From positions 62,001-126,000 of the forward strand of contig NZ_JAGPYK010000007.1 in the NCBI RefSeq assembly GCF_018070045.1: a DNA stretch of 64,000 nt, read 5' to 3'. Below, piece after piece: positions 18,573-26,687 of the stretch (its first letter is position 1; each line of letters begins with the position of its first letter). This stretch comes from Micromonospora sp. U21. GTDB taxonomy: Bacteria > Actinomycetota > Actinomycetes > Mycobacteriales > Micromonosporaceae. Below the pieces are notes generated by a model, which was given only the letters and a program-made list of their open reading frames with translations, did not search any database and was not told the origin of the DNA. The translations under genes and the position numbers were made by a program.

Positions 18573-18593
18573 AGTACCAACTCAGTTGGTACT
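18573..18593. promoter_or_regulatory. Perfect operator-like inverted repeat in the divergent control region
   Basis: AGTACCAACT-C-AGTTGGTACT, 10-bp arms, lies 57 nt upstream of the SCO3933-like start in the divergent region 18517-18736. It is A/T-rich for this genome. Its shape suits a GntR-type (KorSA-like) repressor, but no such gene is seen in the element, so the XRE/TPR protein or a host factor would be the binder. Confidence 0.55.
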
Positions 18594-18671
18594 GCGCCAG
18601 ACTCCAACCGGAGTTCTTCCGGCGTTTCGCTGACACCCAAACGATCGCCTTCACTGCGCCAGAACGACAGG

Positions 18672-18687
18672 TGTCACTGCGGTGACA
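18672..18687. promoter_or_regulatory. Inverted repeat upstream of the XRE/TPR regulator gene
   Basis: TGTCAC-TGCG-GTGACA lies 50-65 nt upstream of the ATG at 18737, where a -35 element or autoregulatory operator would be. GATACT at 18724-18729 could be the -10, which would leave a very short leader before the ATG at 18737. Confidence 0.45.
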
Positions 18688-18736
18688 GGTCTAAGTCCCC
18701 TCGCCATGTCCCCTGGGTCGGGGCGATACTGGACTT

Positions 18737-19981
18737 ATGGCTGACGTGGCTGCTGACCTCGACCGACCCGTCTGGGCGACCAGGCTGAGGGCTGAGCGCA
18801 CCGCACGGGGGTGGTCGCAGGGGGAAGCTGTGCGTGCCATGCGCGCGCACGCCGCCGAGCAACTCCCGGCCGACAGCACCATGCTTCGGAATTGGAAGCG
18901 GTGGGAGGCGGGAAGCTCCGAGCCTGACGCCTTCTACAAGGCCCTCATCGCTAAGACGTTCGGCACCGTCACGGCTGCGTTCTTCCCGCCGGCGGCACCT
19001 CATGAGGCTGACGCGGAACTAATCGCGGGAACCGGCATGGAGACGGTGGAGATTCTTGCCCGCCTCCGTAGCTCCGACGTATCGAACGCCACTCTTGAAG
19101 CGCTGCGGATCACCGCTGATCGTCTGTGCTGCGAGTACCCCTATATGGCACCGGAGCAGCTACGGGTGGAGGGCCGCGCGTGGCTGCGCCGGATCACCGC
19201 ACTGAAGGATCGCCGGCTAACCCTCGCTCAGCACCAGGAGGTGTTGACCCTGGCGGGCTGGGTCGCGTTGCTCGTTGGCTGCGTGGAGTACGACATGGGC
19301 CTTCGTCACGTTGCCGAAGGCACCCGCAAGGCGGCGTTGACACTCGGCGAGGAAGCCGGCAATGCCGCCATCTCAGGCTGGGCCTACGAGATGCGAGCCT
19401 GGTACGCGCTGACGCAAGGCGACTACCGAGGCGTCATCGCGGCCGCTGAGGCAGGCGAGGCAGTTGCCAGCCATGACGGGGCGGCCGTGCAGCTGGCCGC
19501 GCAGCGCGCCAAGGCGTGGGCACGGCTCGGCGACAGACGACAGGTGGAGACGGCATTGGACAAGGGCCGCACGTTGCTTGAATCCTTGCCGTATCCCGAG
19601 GACACCGACCACCACTTCGTGGTGGACCCGGCAAAGTTCGACTTCTACGCCATGGACTGCTACCGCATCGCAGGAGAAGACCGCCTCGCAGAGATGTATG
19701 CCCGTGAGGTAATCCGTTCCTCGACGGACCCGGACGGGACCGACCGAAAGCCGATGCGCCAAGCGGAAGCCCGGATAACGCTGGGCGTGGTGGCGGCTAG
19801 GGCAGGCGACCTAGAGAGGGCAGTCTCTTACGGGCGGCAGGCGCTAGAGGGAGGTCGCAAGTCGCTGCCCTCACTGCTGCTGGTCTCGAAGGAACTGGCG
19901 ACGCTGGTGCGCGAGCGATACCCGAAGGAACCGGAGGCCACCTCGTACCTCGATGAGGTGCGAACCCTCAGCGCGAGCTGA
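18737..19981 (+). CDS. XRE-type regulator with TPR-like C-terminal domain
   Basis: 414 residues. The N-terminal helix-turn-helix reads RLRAERTARGWSQGEAVRAM (residues 14-35) with a conserved NWKRWEAGSSEPD at about 57. The rest is all-helical with tetratricopeptide-like repeats (SGWAYEMRAWYALTQGDYRGVIAAA; AEARITLGVVAARAGDLERAVSYGRQAL). Similar proteins in actinomycetes bind peptides or act as sensors. It has its own promoter, divergent from the transfer side, so it likely controls excision and transfer of AICE-1. Confidence 0.85.
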   Translation: MADVAADLDRPVWATRLRAERTARGWSQGEAVRAMRAHAAEQLPADSTMLRNWKRWEAGSSEPDAFYKALIAKTFGTVTAAFFPPAAPHEADAELIAGTGMETVEILARLRSSDVSNATLEALRITADRLCCEYPYMAPEQLRVEGRAWLRRITALKDRRLTLAQHQEVLTLAGWVALLVGCVEYDMGLRHVAEGTRKAALTLGEEAGNAAISGWAYEMRAWYALTQGDYRGVIAAAEAGEAVASHDGAAVQLAAQRAKAWARLGDRRQVETALDKGRTLLESLPYPEDTDHHFVVDPAKFDFYAMDCYRIAGEDRLAEMYAREVIRSSTDPDGTDRKPMRQAEARITLGVVAARAGDLERAVSYGRQALEGGRKSLPSLLLVSKELATLVRERYPKEPEATSYLDEVRTLSAS

Positions 19982-20228
19982 CCACGCCGTCGTCTCCGTC
20001 CCCGCTTGCTCGGCTTGTACGACCGCCGACGCCTGGGCGTGGGCGACTTTCATGCCAGGTCATGATTCGGCTCGGGCGCCACATGTGCGTGCGGCCCACC
20101 GTGGCATCCGGCTCCGGCATCTGACCCCGCTTCCGGTAGTTCGTCACCGTCGCGACTTTGATTCCGAGGTACGCCGCTACGTCGGAGGTCGTCCACCACT
20201 CCGCAGTCGTGTCAGGGCCAGATTCCAC
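19968..20228 (-). CDS. Small AlpA/excisionase-like helix-turn-helix protein
   Basis: 86 residues. The core WTTSDVAAYLGIKVATVTNY followed by RGQMPEPD and RTHMWRPSRIMTW is a winged helix-turn-helix like MerR/AlpA excisionases. Its last 14 bases overlap the end of the XRE/TPR gene on the other strand. A second recombination directionality factor or a repressor are both possible. Confidence 0.7.
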   Translation of the reverse strand: MESGPDTTAEWWTTSDVAAYLGIKVATVTNYRKRGQMPEPDATVGRTHMWRPSRIMTWHESRPRPGVGGRTSRASGDGDDGVVSSR

Positions 20229-20305
20229 GGCTCCATTCTGGCACCAACGGCCAATGGCGGCCGAGGCCGACGACCGGCACTGGCTAGGAAACCGACGGGA
20301 GGCAT

Positions 20306-20881
20306 ATGTTGCCTTCTATGGGACCAGGGGACGCGCCAATCCTGCCGGGTCGCCGGCCGGCGGCAGGCAAACCGTTGGTGCGCTCGCCGCGCCATTGGCC
20401 GTGGGTGGTTCTCTCGCTTCTAGCCGTGCTGTGTACCGGGGTCGTAGCAGTGCCCGTGTCGTGGGCCGTCCTGCGGCAGGCGAAAGCAGAGCGAGGTGAG
20501 GCAACACCGGACGCGGCCGTAAACGTGTACGTACTCCAGATGAGCAGCGGAGAGCAGATCGGCCTGTCGCGGGTGCTGGCCGGCAGGCGTCATGACGAGC
20601 TGCTGCGGCAGTGGCGTGAGTACCGCGGCGAGATGGAACGCGCCAACGTGCCGTCGAAGCTTGAGGTGGTCGGACGGATTGACGTCGAGGACCAGGGCGA
20701 CGACCGCGCGGCGGTGACCGCCCAGGTCCATGCGATCTGGTGGCACGAGCAGATCAACCTCAGCGGTACAGCCCACCCGTGGCGGTTCGAGACTCGGCGA
20801 GACGCCGGGGGCTGGCGTGTGTGGTCAGCCGACCTGCCGCCGTGGTGCGGTGTGCACGTCCGGGCAGACGCCTGCCGTTGA
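20306..20881 (+). CDS. Membrane-anchored protein of unknown function
   Basis: 191 residues from the ATG at 20306 with GGGAGG upstream. A proline-rich N-terminus is followed by one membrane helix (WPWVVLSLLAVLCTGVVAVPVSWAVL, near residues 31-56), so the remainder faces outward. The outer part resembles an NTF2-like or Mce-associated fold (AVTAQVHAIWWHEQINLSGTAHPWRFETRRDAGGWRVW). Such proteins occur in AICEs; a role in surface exclusion is conceivable but not shown. Confidence 0.65.
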   Translation: MLPSMGPGDAPILPGRRPAAGKPLVRSPRHWPWVVLSLLAVLCTGVVAVPVSWAVLRQAKAERGEATPDAAVNVYVLQMSSGEQIGLSRVLAGRRHDELLRQWREYRGEMERANVPSKLEVVGRIDVEDQGDDRAAVTAQVHAIWWHEQINLSGTAHPWRFETRRDAGGWRVWSADLPPWCGVHVRADACR

Positions 20882-20906
20882 GCGCTATCGGGTCCGACCG
20901 GTCCAT

Positions 20907-21164
20907 CTAATGAGTCCGCCGGCGGGTGGACTCTTGCCGGATCGCCTCCGTGAGATCCCGCCACGTGCCGGCCGAGGCCTTCATCATCCGGCCGACCATC
21001 GAGCGGGCAGCGGGTTCGTCCGGGAAGTCGTACGAGACTTCCTGCCCCCCGTCACCGCCGAGGCGGCCTCGCACTCGCCAGAGCCGACCGTCGGAGAGCA
21101 GCCAGATGTCCCGCCGGGCGATGCGACCCCACGACCCGTTCCACCAGCGCCCCCGTACCTCCAC
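20907..21164 (-). CDS. Small hypothetical protein
   Basis: 85 residues if the GTG at 21164 (VEVRGRWWNGSWGR) is the start; an upstream in-frame start at 21242 would add 26 residues. No ribosome site clearly decides. It reads RDIWLLSDGRLWRVRGRLGG and SYDFPDEPAARSMVGRMM, a pattern of alternating beta strands and a C-terminal helix. Codon usage supports coding. Function unknown. Confidence 0.5.
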   Translation of the reverse strand: MEVRGRWWNGSWGRIARRDIWLLSDGRLWRVRGRLGGDGGQEVSYDFPDEPAARSMVGRMMKASAGTWRDLTEAIRQESTRRRTH

Positions 21165-21469
21165 CGGCAACAATCTAGTCGAACACACGTACGATCCGAC
21201 CGGCTGCCGGCGAGGTTGTGCAAAGTTTCTGTACGTCTTCAAGGCGGCCCGAGACGGGCCGCACGCGCCGCCGCCTGGGCGCGCGTCCGTCGCTCCGCTG
21301 GCGCTCCGACTCCGGCCACGCAGAACGCCCGGCGGCTGGCGCGGAGAGCGGGAAGCCCGGGGCCGCCGCAGACGGTAGCGGCGAGAGTGGTTGAGGTTTG
21401 TGAGCCGGCAGCCGGCCGGGCCGCGCCCGATCGGCGCGGCGGAGTAAGGGCATGCCGGGTCCGCGCGGC

Positions 21470-21682
21470 GGGTCGCGGCGGCGGGTGGGTCGCGGTTACC
21501 GCTGCCTCCGGCGGGGGCGCAACGACTCCGAGATGGCCGGGGGTCCGTCGGCGGGTCGCGGTCCGTGGGTGGTTGCGCAGGGCCATCCCGCCAGCCGACG
21601 ACCCGGGCGAGCCGAGCAGACCACCGCCCGGCCCGCCAGCGTCCGAACGTGCGTCAAGGTCCGCTTGACGTGGCGGGCCGGG
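21470..21682. repeat. GGGTCGCGG triplicate and nested dyad in the AICE-1 non-coding region
   Basis: The 589-bp stretch 21165-21753 has no supportable gene. It holds GGGTCGCGG three times in direct orientation (21470, 21487, 21553) and a large nested dyad: outer arms CCCGGCCCGCCA (21627-21638) and TGGCGGGCCGGG (21671-21682), inner arms CGTCAAG/CTTGACG around 21659-21663. A further hairpin GCGGCCCG-AGA-CGGGCCGC is at 21244-21262. Such structure suits a single-strand origin or the cis locus for transfer. Confidence 0.5.
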
Positions 21683-21753
21683 CGGCGGCCCGCTCCCCAG
21701 GAGGGCGGGTCGGCGGCAGACGGGATGGCAGCAACCACGTATGGTTTCGCTGT

Positions 21754-22284
21754 GTGAAGTTCATGCTCACATATGAAGGTCCGCTCGCGACAAACGGCCG
21801 GCCGAGCCAGAAACATGACATCCGTCTGGCGCTGCACCCGCAGCTAAGGGAGCTTTGGCAGCATAAGCCGTTGGCACAGTTCTATGACATGGGTGGTCCG
21901 AACGTGTCCACGGTTGGCGGATACGACTTCTGCTCGGTGGTTCATCCACGCTGGAACTTTCGAGCGCACCTGGAGATCTTGATGCTCCGCCCAGAAGCCC
22001 CCGGAGGTGTAGTGAAGCCAAGGGGTGACATCGACAACCGCTTAAAGACCCTCTTTGATGCGCTTACCCGCCCGACTCAACCGCAGGACATTCCGTCGGG
22101 GTGGACACCAGGTGATGATCAAAAGCCGTTACATTGTTTGCTCGATGACGACAGCTTGATAACAGGATTCACTGTGCGAACCGACCGGCTTCTGGCAGCG
22201 CCGACCCAGTCTCACATGAAACTGGTAATTGGCGTCGAAGTGGAAAATACGGCCGCCTTCGGTGGACTTGCTGTCCTGGGATGA
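21754..22284 (+). CDS. RusA-like endonuclease-related protein
   Basis: 176 residues from the GTG at 21754 (VKFMLTYEG). The segment KPRGDIDNRLKTLFDALTRP followed 50 residues later by LLDDDSLITGFTVRTDR matches the RusA Holliday-junction resolvase layout: D-x-D-N-x2-K, DAL, then DD before an R/K strand. These acidic residues are the metal ligands in RusA. It is lower in GC than its neighbours (TTGTTTGCTC, CATATGAAG), suggesting recent acquisition. Position between the element core and the restriction enzyme suggests cargo. A nuclease role is inferred from the motif only. Confidence 0.6.
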   Translation: MKFMLTYEGPLATNGRPSQKHDIRLALHPQLRELWQHKPLAQFYDMGGPNVSTVGGYDFCSVVHPRWNFRAHLEILMLRPEAPGGVVKPRGDIDNRLKTLFDALTRPTQPQDIPSGWTPGDDQKPLHCLLDDDSLITGFTVRTDRLLAAPTQSHMKLVIGVEVENTAAFGGLAVLG

Positions 22285-22544
22285 GCCACTGAGGGGCCGG
22301 CCCGCCGTTGAGTGACTAGCTGGGTGACGACTGACGCGAGCAACGACGGACAGACGTGGACGATAGAGGACGCGGCGTCAGCAGCTCACCCGCGCTGCTT
22401 CGCAGCTCACCAGCTTGTGATCATTCCTTCGGGACGAGGAGGTCAAGCCCCGTCAGCGAGACTGCCGGCGGAGATTGACATGCATAGGAGCGTCGGGATG
22501 GCAGTGAGGCTACGGTCGGCGCTTCAGGTTCGGTGCAGGCTCGA

Positions 22545-25500
22545 TCACCAAAGCGGGACGGGATCTTCAGGCGACACTGCTACGGGCTTGGCCACCTTGC
22601 GAGCATCGGGCGGTACGGGCAAAACTCCGGCTTTCTTCAGCGTGTCGACAGTTACCAGCGGCCCGACGACGATCTCGTCGAGCAGGGCCGCTTGGTCAGG
22701 CTCCAGTTCGATGAGTAGCCCCAGCACGTTGAGCAGGTCGATCAGCTCAATGGTGTAGTCGTCAGGCCAGTGATCAAGCTGGAGGCTGTTCAGCGCGGAG
22801 ACGCGGCGATCGCCCATCATCGGCCGATCCCTGCTGCGACGGCGGTAGCTGAACCACTTGTCCAACACGTTGACCCCAGAGACCTCGTAGTTGCGCATCT
22901 TTGGGGTTACGTTGCCAATCCGGCCATCGCCGACGATCAACTCGTGCTTGTCGGCGTCGTAGCCGAGCCGGCCGTCGGGCATGTGCTCTGGATCGCCCGG
23001 GATGGCGTGTCCAGGAAGCACCTTCGGCGCGGTCTTCGGACCGAGGCGTGGGCTACGCCTGGGCTTGTCGGCTGCTGCGTCGTAGAAGCGTTGGCCGTAG
23101 CTGTGAAGCCAAAGCACTCGTTGGCCGATCTCAACGGCACGTCGAAATAGGTCTGCATTGGCGGTAAGTGGGACTCGGATGCCAGGGGTGCTCAGGTCTT
23201 CGGCGAAGGTTGCAGGGAAAGCAGGGTTTGCGAGCACGGCCGCCAGGTAGGCAAAAAGGTCGGATGCGCGGACTTGCCTGCTGTAGGCGTTGGCGAGGTG
23301 CTCCAGCAGGCCCGGTACTACGTTGGATGCCAAGCCGTCCCGATCTAGCCACAGCGGGTAAGTCCTGCCGCCGAAACTTCCTTTGTAGTGGTGCAGGTCG
23401 GGTACTTCTGAAGTGAAGGTGACGGCTGGGCCGCCGGTCGGTGCAATGTCGTGCGGGGCTGTCAGGTAGAGCTGCCGATCTGAGCGCAGTGACCAGAGGG
23501 TGGGGTTGGGCTGATTGATTAGGCGCTTGTCCGGAATGATCCACTGCCGGTCAAAGGATCGGTAGCCAACTCGGACCGGCGTCGGACAGGGTCCGGTCTC
23601 ATCACCGATGGGAGTACGGGTGGCCGGAAAGCCCGGCAAGCCATCTGAAAGTACGGTGTCGACTCTTCGATCTCGCTTGTGCTCGGACAGCAAGTTCGGC
23701 TTGTCCGCAGACTTCGCCGTGGTCAACGCACGCCAACGCTCGGCCAACGTGTCCTGGTCCGGCGCAATCACCCAAGTCCGGCCCGGCATCATGCCCGACC
23801 CGGAATACCGCAGCAGATCGTCTAGGCTCGGGAAACCTGCCCATAGGCCACCGCTCGCGGGCAGGAATGGTGCTCGCCAGTCGTCCGGGCAGTCCTGCCA
23901 ACCGTCACTCGCCAGCGAGACCACGCCGAGGGCGGCGCATTTGTCCGTACGTCGGCCCTTGGGCAGGCTACGGAACCGCACCGGGGCTGGCTCGTCCGCC
24001 TTAGTTGATCCGTCGCGCACGGCGAGCACGATGCAGACCGGTTGCTGCACTCCCTGGAAAATGCGGGTGTTCGTATCCGCCTGGTGCCCGTCGGGCGAGC
24101 AGTCAATCACCCAAATCTGGTCGGCAGTCCCGCGCAGGTACTCGCGCATCCGTTGGAAGCCTGACCCATCAAGGAAACCAGCGACGGTGATGAAGCAGAT
24201 GACGCCACGGCCGGCCTCAGGATGACGGTCGAAGACCTTCCAGGTGGCCCAGCGCCAGAAGTAGACGTACGGGTTGTAGAGGTGTTTGACGTGGGCACTT
24301 ACGCCCCAGCCAGCCGGTGGCACAAAGTCGGCCAGCGGGGCGGCTTGGCCTACGTTTGGGTTCCCCGACTCGATCCAGCCGCCCTTGCCACGCGATTTGT
24401 CCTTGTACGGCGGGTTGCCAAGCACCACAAGGACCGGCTCTTCGCGCTTGATCCTGTTGGCGGCGCGGCGTGAACGGGCGATCGGCTCGTAGAGCGAGCC
24501 AAGGCCCTGTTCCTCGGCGAATGGGTTGCCAAGGGTGTCGGTCACATAGGTGCGGAGGGTGCCCTCCGGTAGCGTCCCCGCCCCCAAGCTGACCAGCTCG
24601 GCCAGAATTCGCAGTTGCGCGACAGCAAATGGTCCGAGTTGAATTTCGAAGCCGATCAGGCGGGACAAAGCTGCGGTGATGCCTGCCGGGACGGCCCCTT
24701 CGCCTCGGTCGTCGGCGATCCGCTCGGCAATCACTCTGACGACTTCCAGCAGGAAGGTCCCGGTGCCCAGGGCGGGATCGATCAGGGTGACGGCATTGTT
24801 GGCCAGCCCGTCGTGGAGGTTGAGCCTGTCCCGCAGCAGCTCGTCAACCAGCCGGGTCATCGCTCGCACTACTTCAACCGGTGTGTAGTAGGAGCCGGTC
24901 TTACGGCGCAGGCTGCTGTCGTATTCGGCGAGAAAGTCCTCGTAGAAGTACAGCCAGACGTCTGGATCACCCTTGGAAATCGCCGGCCAATCCACACTGC
25001 CTAGCACGCGGCTCAGAGTGGCAACGGAGGTCGCGAGGGCGTTGTCCTTAACCACAGGGTCGGTCAACACCCGTAGCGCGGTGCCGATCAGCGAGTGGGT
25101 GGCCGCCAGCTTCTTGGCCGCTCCATCCAGCCCGCTTGACAGGCTGACCCCTTGAGCGCGGGCTAGCAGGAGGCCGAAGGTGACCGCCTGGGCGTAGCCG
25201 TCGGCGAACTGTTCGTGGGTTGCTTCGGGGAACAGCAGGTTACGCCAGTCGGCAAAAAGCCCAGTCAACGTTCGGTCTGACTGGTCGAGCTGCTCAGCAA
25301 CCTCGGCACGCACCAAACGGCAGAGCCGAGCGCTTACCTCGGCCAACTGCTTGGGGGTGCGGGGTGGTATCGGGGCCCACGAGAAAAAGTCGTGGAAGAG
25401 GGATAGAAGTTGAGCGGGTGCAGCAAGAGCCGCGCCGCTGACGTACAGGTCGTCTGTGAGCTGGACGATCTGACCGACCAGTTGCCCGTTCCGCCACAGG

Positions 25501-25889
25501 GAGAACGAGCCGCCGTCGGAGTAGATCAAGTTGGGCAGCGCCTGAAGCTTCCGCCACTGCTCCTTATCGTGCGGGTCCTTAAACCGACGGGGGTCCGCGC
25601 CCTTCCCTGGTGCCTTCAGCTCGACAAACCCGATTAGCCCCTGCTGGTAGCTCACCGCGAAGTCCGGCCGGGTCTTGAGGTCAGACAGAGAAGACTCGCC
25701 CACCAGCACAAGCGCGGCTCGATCAAGCTCACACAGGGCGGCAAGGTCGGCGAGCAGCTGCTCAGTCGGAGCCCGAAGCTGGTCCTCCGGCTCACCCCGG
25801 ACCGCTGGCGAGACGAGCTTGTCCTTCGCCGCCTTACCGAACCGCGAAACTGCCGATTCCAGCGTCAACCCGGCCACATCCACCCCCAC
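22545..25889 (-). CDS. Single-chain restriction-modification enzyme (type ISP / IIG-like)
   Basis: 1114 residues. The N-terminal 140 residues contain a PD-(D/E)xK-type nuclease core (RPDFAVSYQQGLIGFVELKAPGKG). The central part is an N6-adenine methyltransferase: motif I LIDPALGTGTFLLEVV near residue 370 and motif IV LVVLGNPPYKD near 500. The C-terminal 450 residues are a target-recognition region. No DEAD-box helicase motif is obvious to me, which favours a type IIG-like single-chain enzyme over a translocating ISP enzyme. It cleaves unmodified DNA and protects its own. No partner methylase or specificity gene is nearby, consistent with a self-contained system. Located near attR as cargo. A 260-bp gap with no gene separates it from the RusA-like gene. 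Confidence 0.88.
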   Translation of the reverse strand: MGVDVAGLTLESAVSRFGKAAKDKLVSPAVRGEPEDQLRAPTEQLLADLAALCELDRAALVLVGESSLSDLKTRPDFAVSYQQGLIGFVELKAPGKGADPRRFKDPHDKEQWRKLQALPNLIYSDGGSFSLWRNGQLVGQIVQLTDDLYVSGAALAAPAQLLSLFHDFFSWAPIPPRTPKQLAEVSARLCRLVRAEVAEQLDQSDRTLTGLFADWRNLLFPEATHEQFADGYAQAVTFGLLLARAQGVSLSSGLDGAAKKLAATHSLIGTALRVLTDPVVKDNALATSVATLSRVLGSVDWPAISKGDPDVWLYFYEDFLAEYDSSLRRKTGSYYTPVEVVRAMTRLVDELLRDRLNLHDGLANNAVTLIDPALGTGTFLLEVVRVIAERIADDRGEGAVPAGITAALSRLIGFEIQLGPFAVAQLRILAELVSLGAGTLPEGTLRTYVTDTLGNPFAEEQGLGSLYEPIARSRRAANRIKREEPVLVVLGNPPYKDKSRGKGGWIESGNPNVGQAAPLADFVPPAGWGVSAHVKHLYNPYVYFWRWATWKVFDRHPEAGRGVICFITVAGFLDGSGFQRMREYLRGTADQIWVIDCSPDGHQADTNTRIFQGVQQPVCIVLAVRDGSTKADEPAPVRFRSLPKGRRTDKCAALGVVSLASDGWQDCPDDWRAPFLPASGGLWAGFPSLDDLLRYSGSGMMPGRTWVIAPDQDTLAERWRALTTAKSADKPNLLSEHKRDRRVDTVLSDGLPGFPATRTPIGDETGPCPTPVRVGYRSFDRQWIIPDKRLINQPNPTLWSLRSDRQLYLTAPHDIAPTGGPAVTFTSEVPDLHHYKGSFGGRTYPLWLDRDGLASNVVPGLLEHLANAYSRQVRASDLFAYLAAVLANPAFPATFAEDLSTPGIRVPLTANADLFRRAVEIGQRVLWLHSYGQRFYDAAADKPRRSPRLGPKTAPKVLPGHAIPGDPEHMPDGRLGYDADKHELIVGDGRIGNVTPKMRNYEVSGVNVLDKWFSYRRRSRDRPMMGDRRVSALNSLQLDHWPDDYTIELIDLLNVLGLLIELEPDQAALLDEIVVGPLVTVDTLKKAGVLPVPPDARKVAKPVAVSPEDPVPLW

Positions 25890-26007
25890 CGGCTCAGGGC
25901 CTCGGGAACCGGGCCCTTGATCATGCCCATCGCATTATTCACGCCGCTCCCGACAGTGTGGGGGCACGCGGCAGGCGAAGAGCAGGTTCAGTGTCGAGCG
26001 GGCTGAA

Positions 26008-26331
26008 TCATCCGCCGTTCCAGAGAGTGGCGCTCACGCCGCGGCCTTCCGGGAGGCGAAGCTGATGCTCCTCGGCGAGATGAGCGAAGGCCTCCTCGCT
26101 TCCGTTCAGGCGGTGCACAGTCATGCATGGTCGACCGCCGTAGTGGCGCGAGATGTCGTCGAAGACGTCGAGCGCTTGATGGAACGCCTCGTAGAGCGCG
26201 GCTCCACCGGCTCGGCCCTCTTCTGAGCCCGCCACCGAGATGCAGACAGTCCATGTGCCGAGAGGGGTGGTCGTGTAGTCGGCGATGACCTTGATCGGGT
26301 CCCCCGACGATCGGTTACTTCTCTTGCCCAT
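26008..26331 (-). CDS. Small hypothetical protein beside the restriction enzyme
   Basis: 107 residues. It reads IKVIADYTTTPLGTWTVCISVAGS and then helical AALYEAFHQALDVFDDISRHYGG, ending with a beta-rich segment. No family recognised. The last gene before attR, so it is probably cargo and might belong with the restriction system. The 214 bp between it and attR contain GCAGC-rich repeats and ACTGGCC twice, possibly integrase arm sites. Confidence 0.55.
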   Translation of the reverse strand: MGKRSNRSSGDPIKVIADYTTTPLGTWTVCISVAGSEEGRAGGAALYEAFHQALDVFDDISRHYGGRPCMTVHRLNGSEEAFAHLAEEHQLRLPEGRGVSATLWNGG

Positions 26332-26545
26332 CTATCTCCTCCTGCCAACGTCTATCGACGAGCATGCCAGACCGCAGCAGCAACGGAGCAGCTCCTCTGA
26401 AGGGATGTCAGCGAGCAGCGAAGCAGCAGGAAGGCAGCGAGATCCTCGATGTGGATCGGTCCCGAAGGTCAACCGACGACGCCCGGCACCTGGTCGTCGA
26501 TACTGGCCATCACCGGCCGGCACTGGCCGACAGCTTGAGGCCGCA

Positions 26546-26574
26546 TCCCCCCGACGGGGGTCGTCCCTTTCCGG
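26546..26574 (+). repeat. Right attachment site (attR) of AICE-1
   Basis: Exact 29-bp copy of 9819-9847. Here it is not preceded by the other half of 6C hairpin C, so it is the displaced 3' end of the RNA gene. Weaker similarity continues past it (CAGGTCAC-x-GGTCGTCC also occurs just right of attL). Confidence 0.85.
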
Positions 26575-26687
26575 TGGGAGCGCCACCGCAGGTCACGGGT
26601 CGTCCTCGGTCACGCTCGGGGTAGTCGCTGCCGTCTCCCTCGATGTGCGCGGGAGGGGCGATCCCACCGGCCGGTAGGGTCGGCGGC

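Larger units (their letters stand above)
9819..26574. mobile_element. AICE-1: tyrosine-integrase integrative conjugative element in the 6C RNA gene
   Basis: A 16.8-kb segment bounded by 29-bp direct repeats. From left to right: tyrosine integrase, excisionase, RepSA-like rolling-circle initiator, small conserved AICE genes, FtsK-like transfer ATPase, membrane spread protein, SCO3933-like regulatory protein, XRE/TPR regulator, a HTH protein, and cargo (RusA-like nuclease, restriction-modification enzyme). This is the classic actinomycete ICE plan: integration, replication, double-stranded DNA transfer by one FtsK-like protein. All essential modules look intact, so it may be mobile. Confidence 0.9.
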
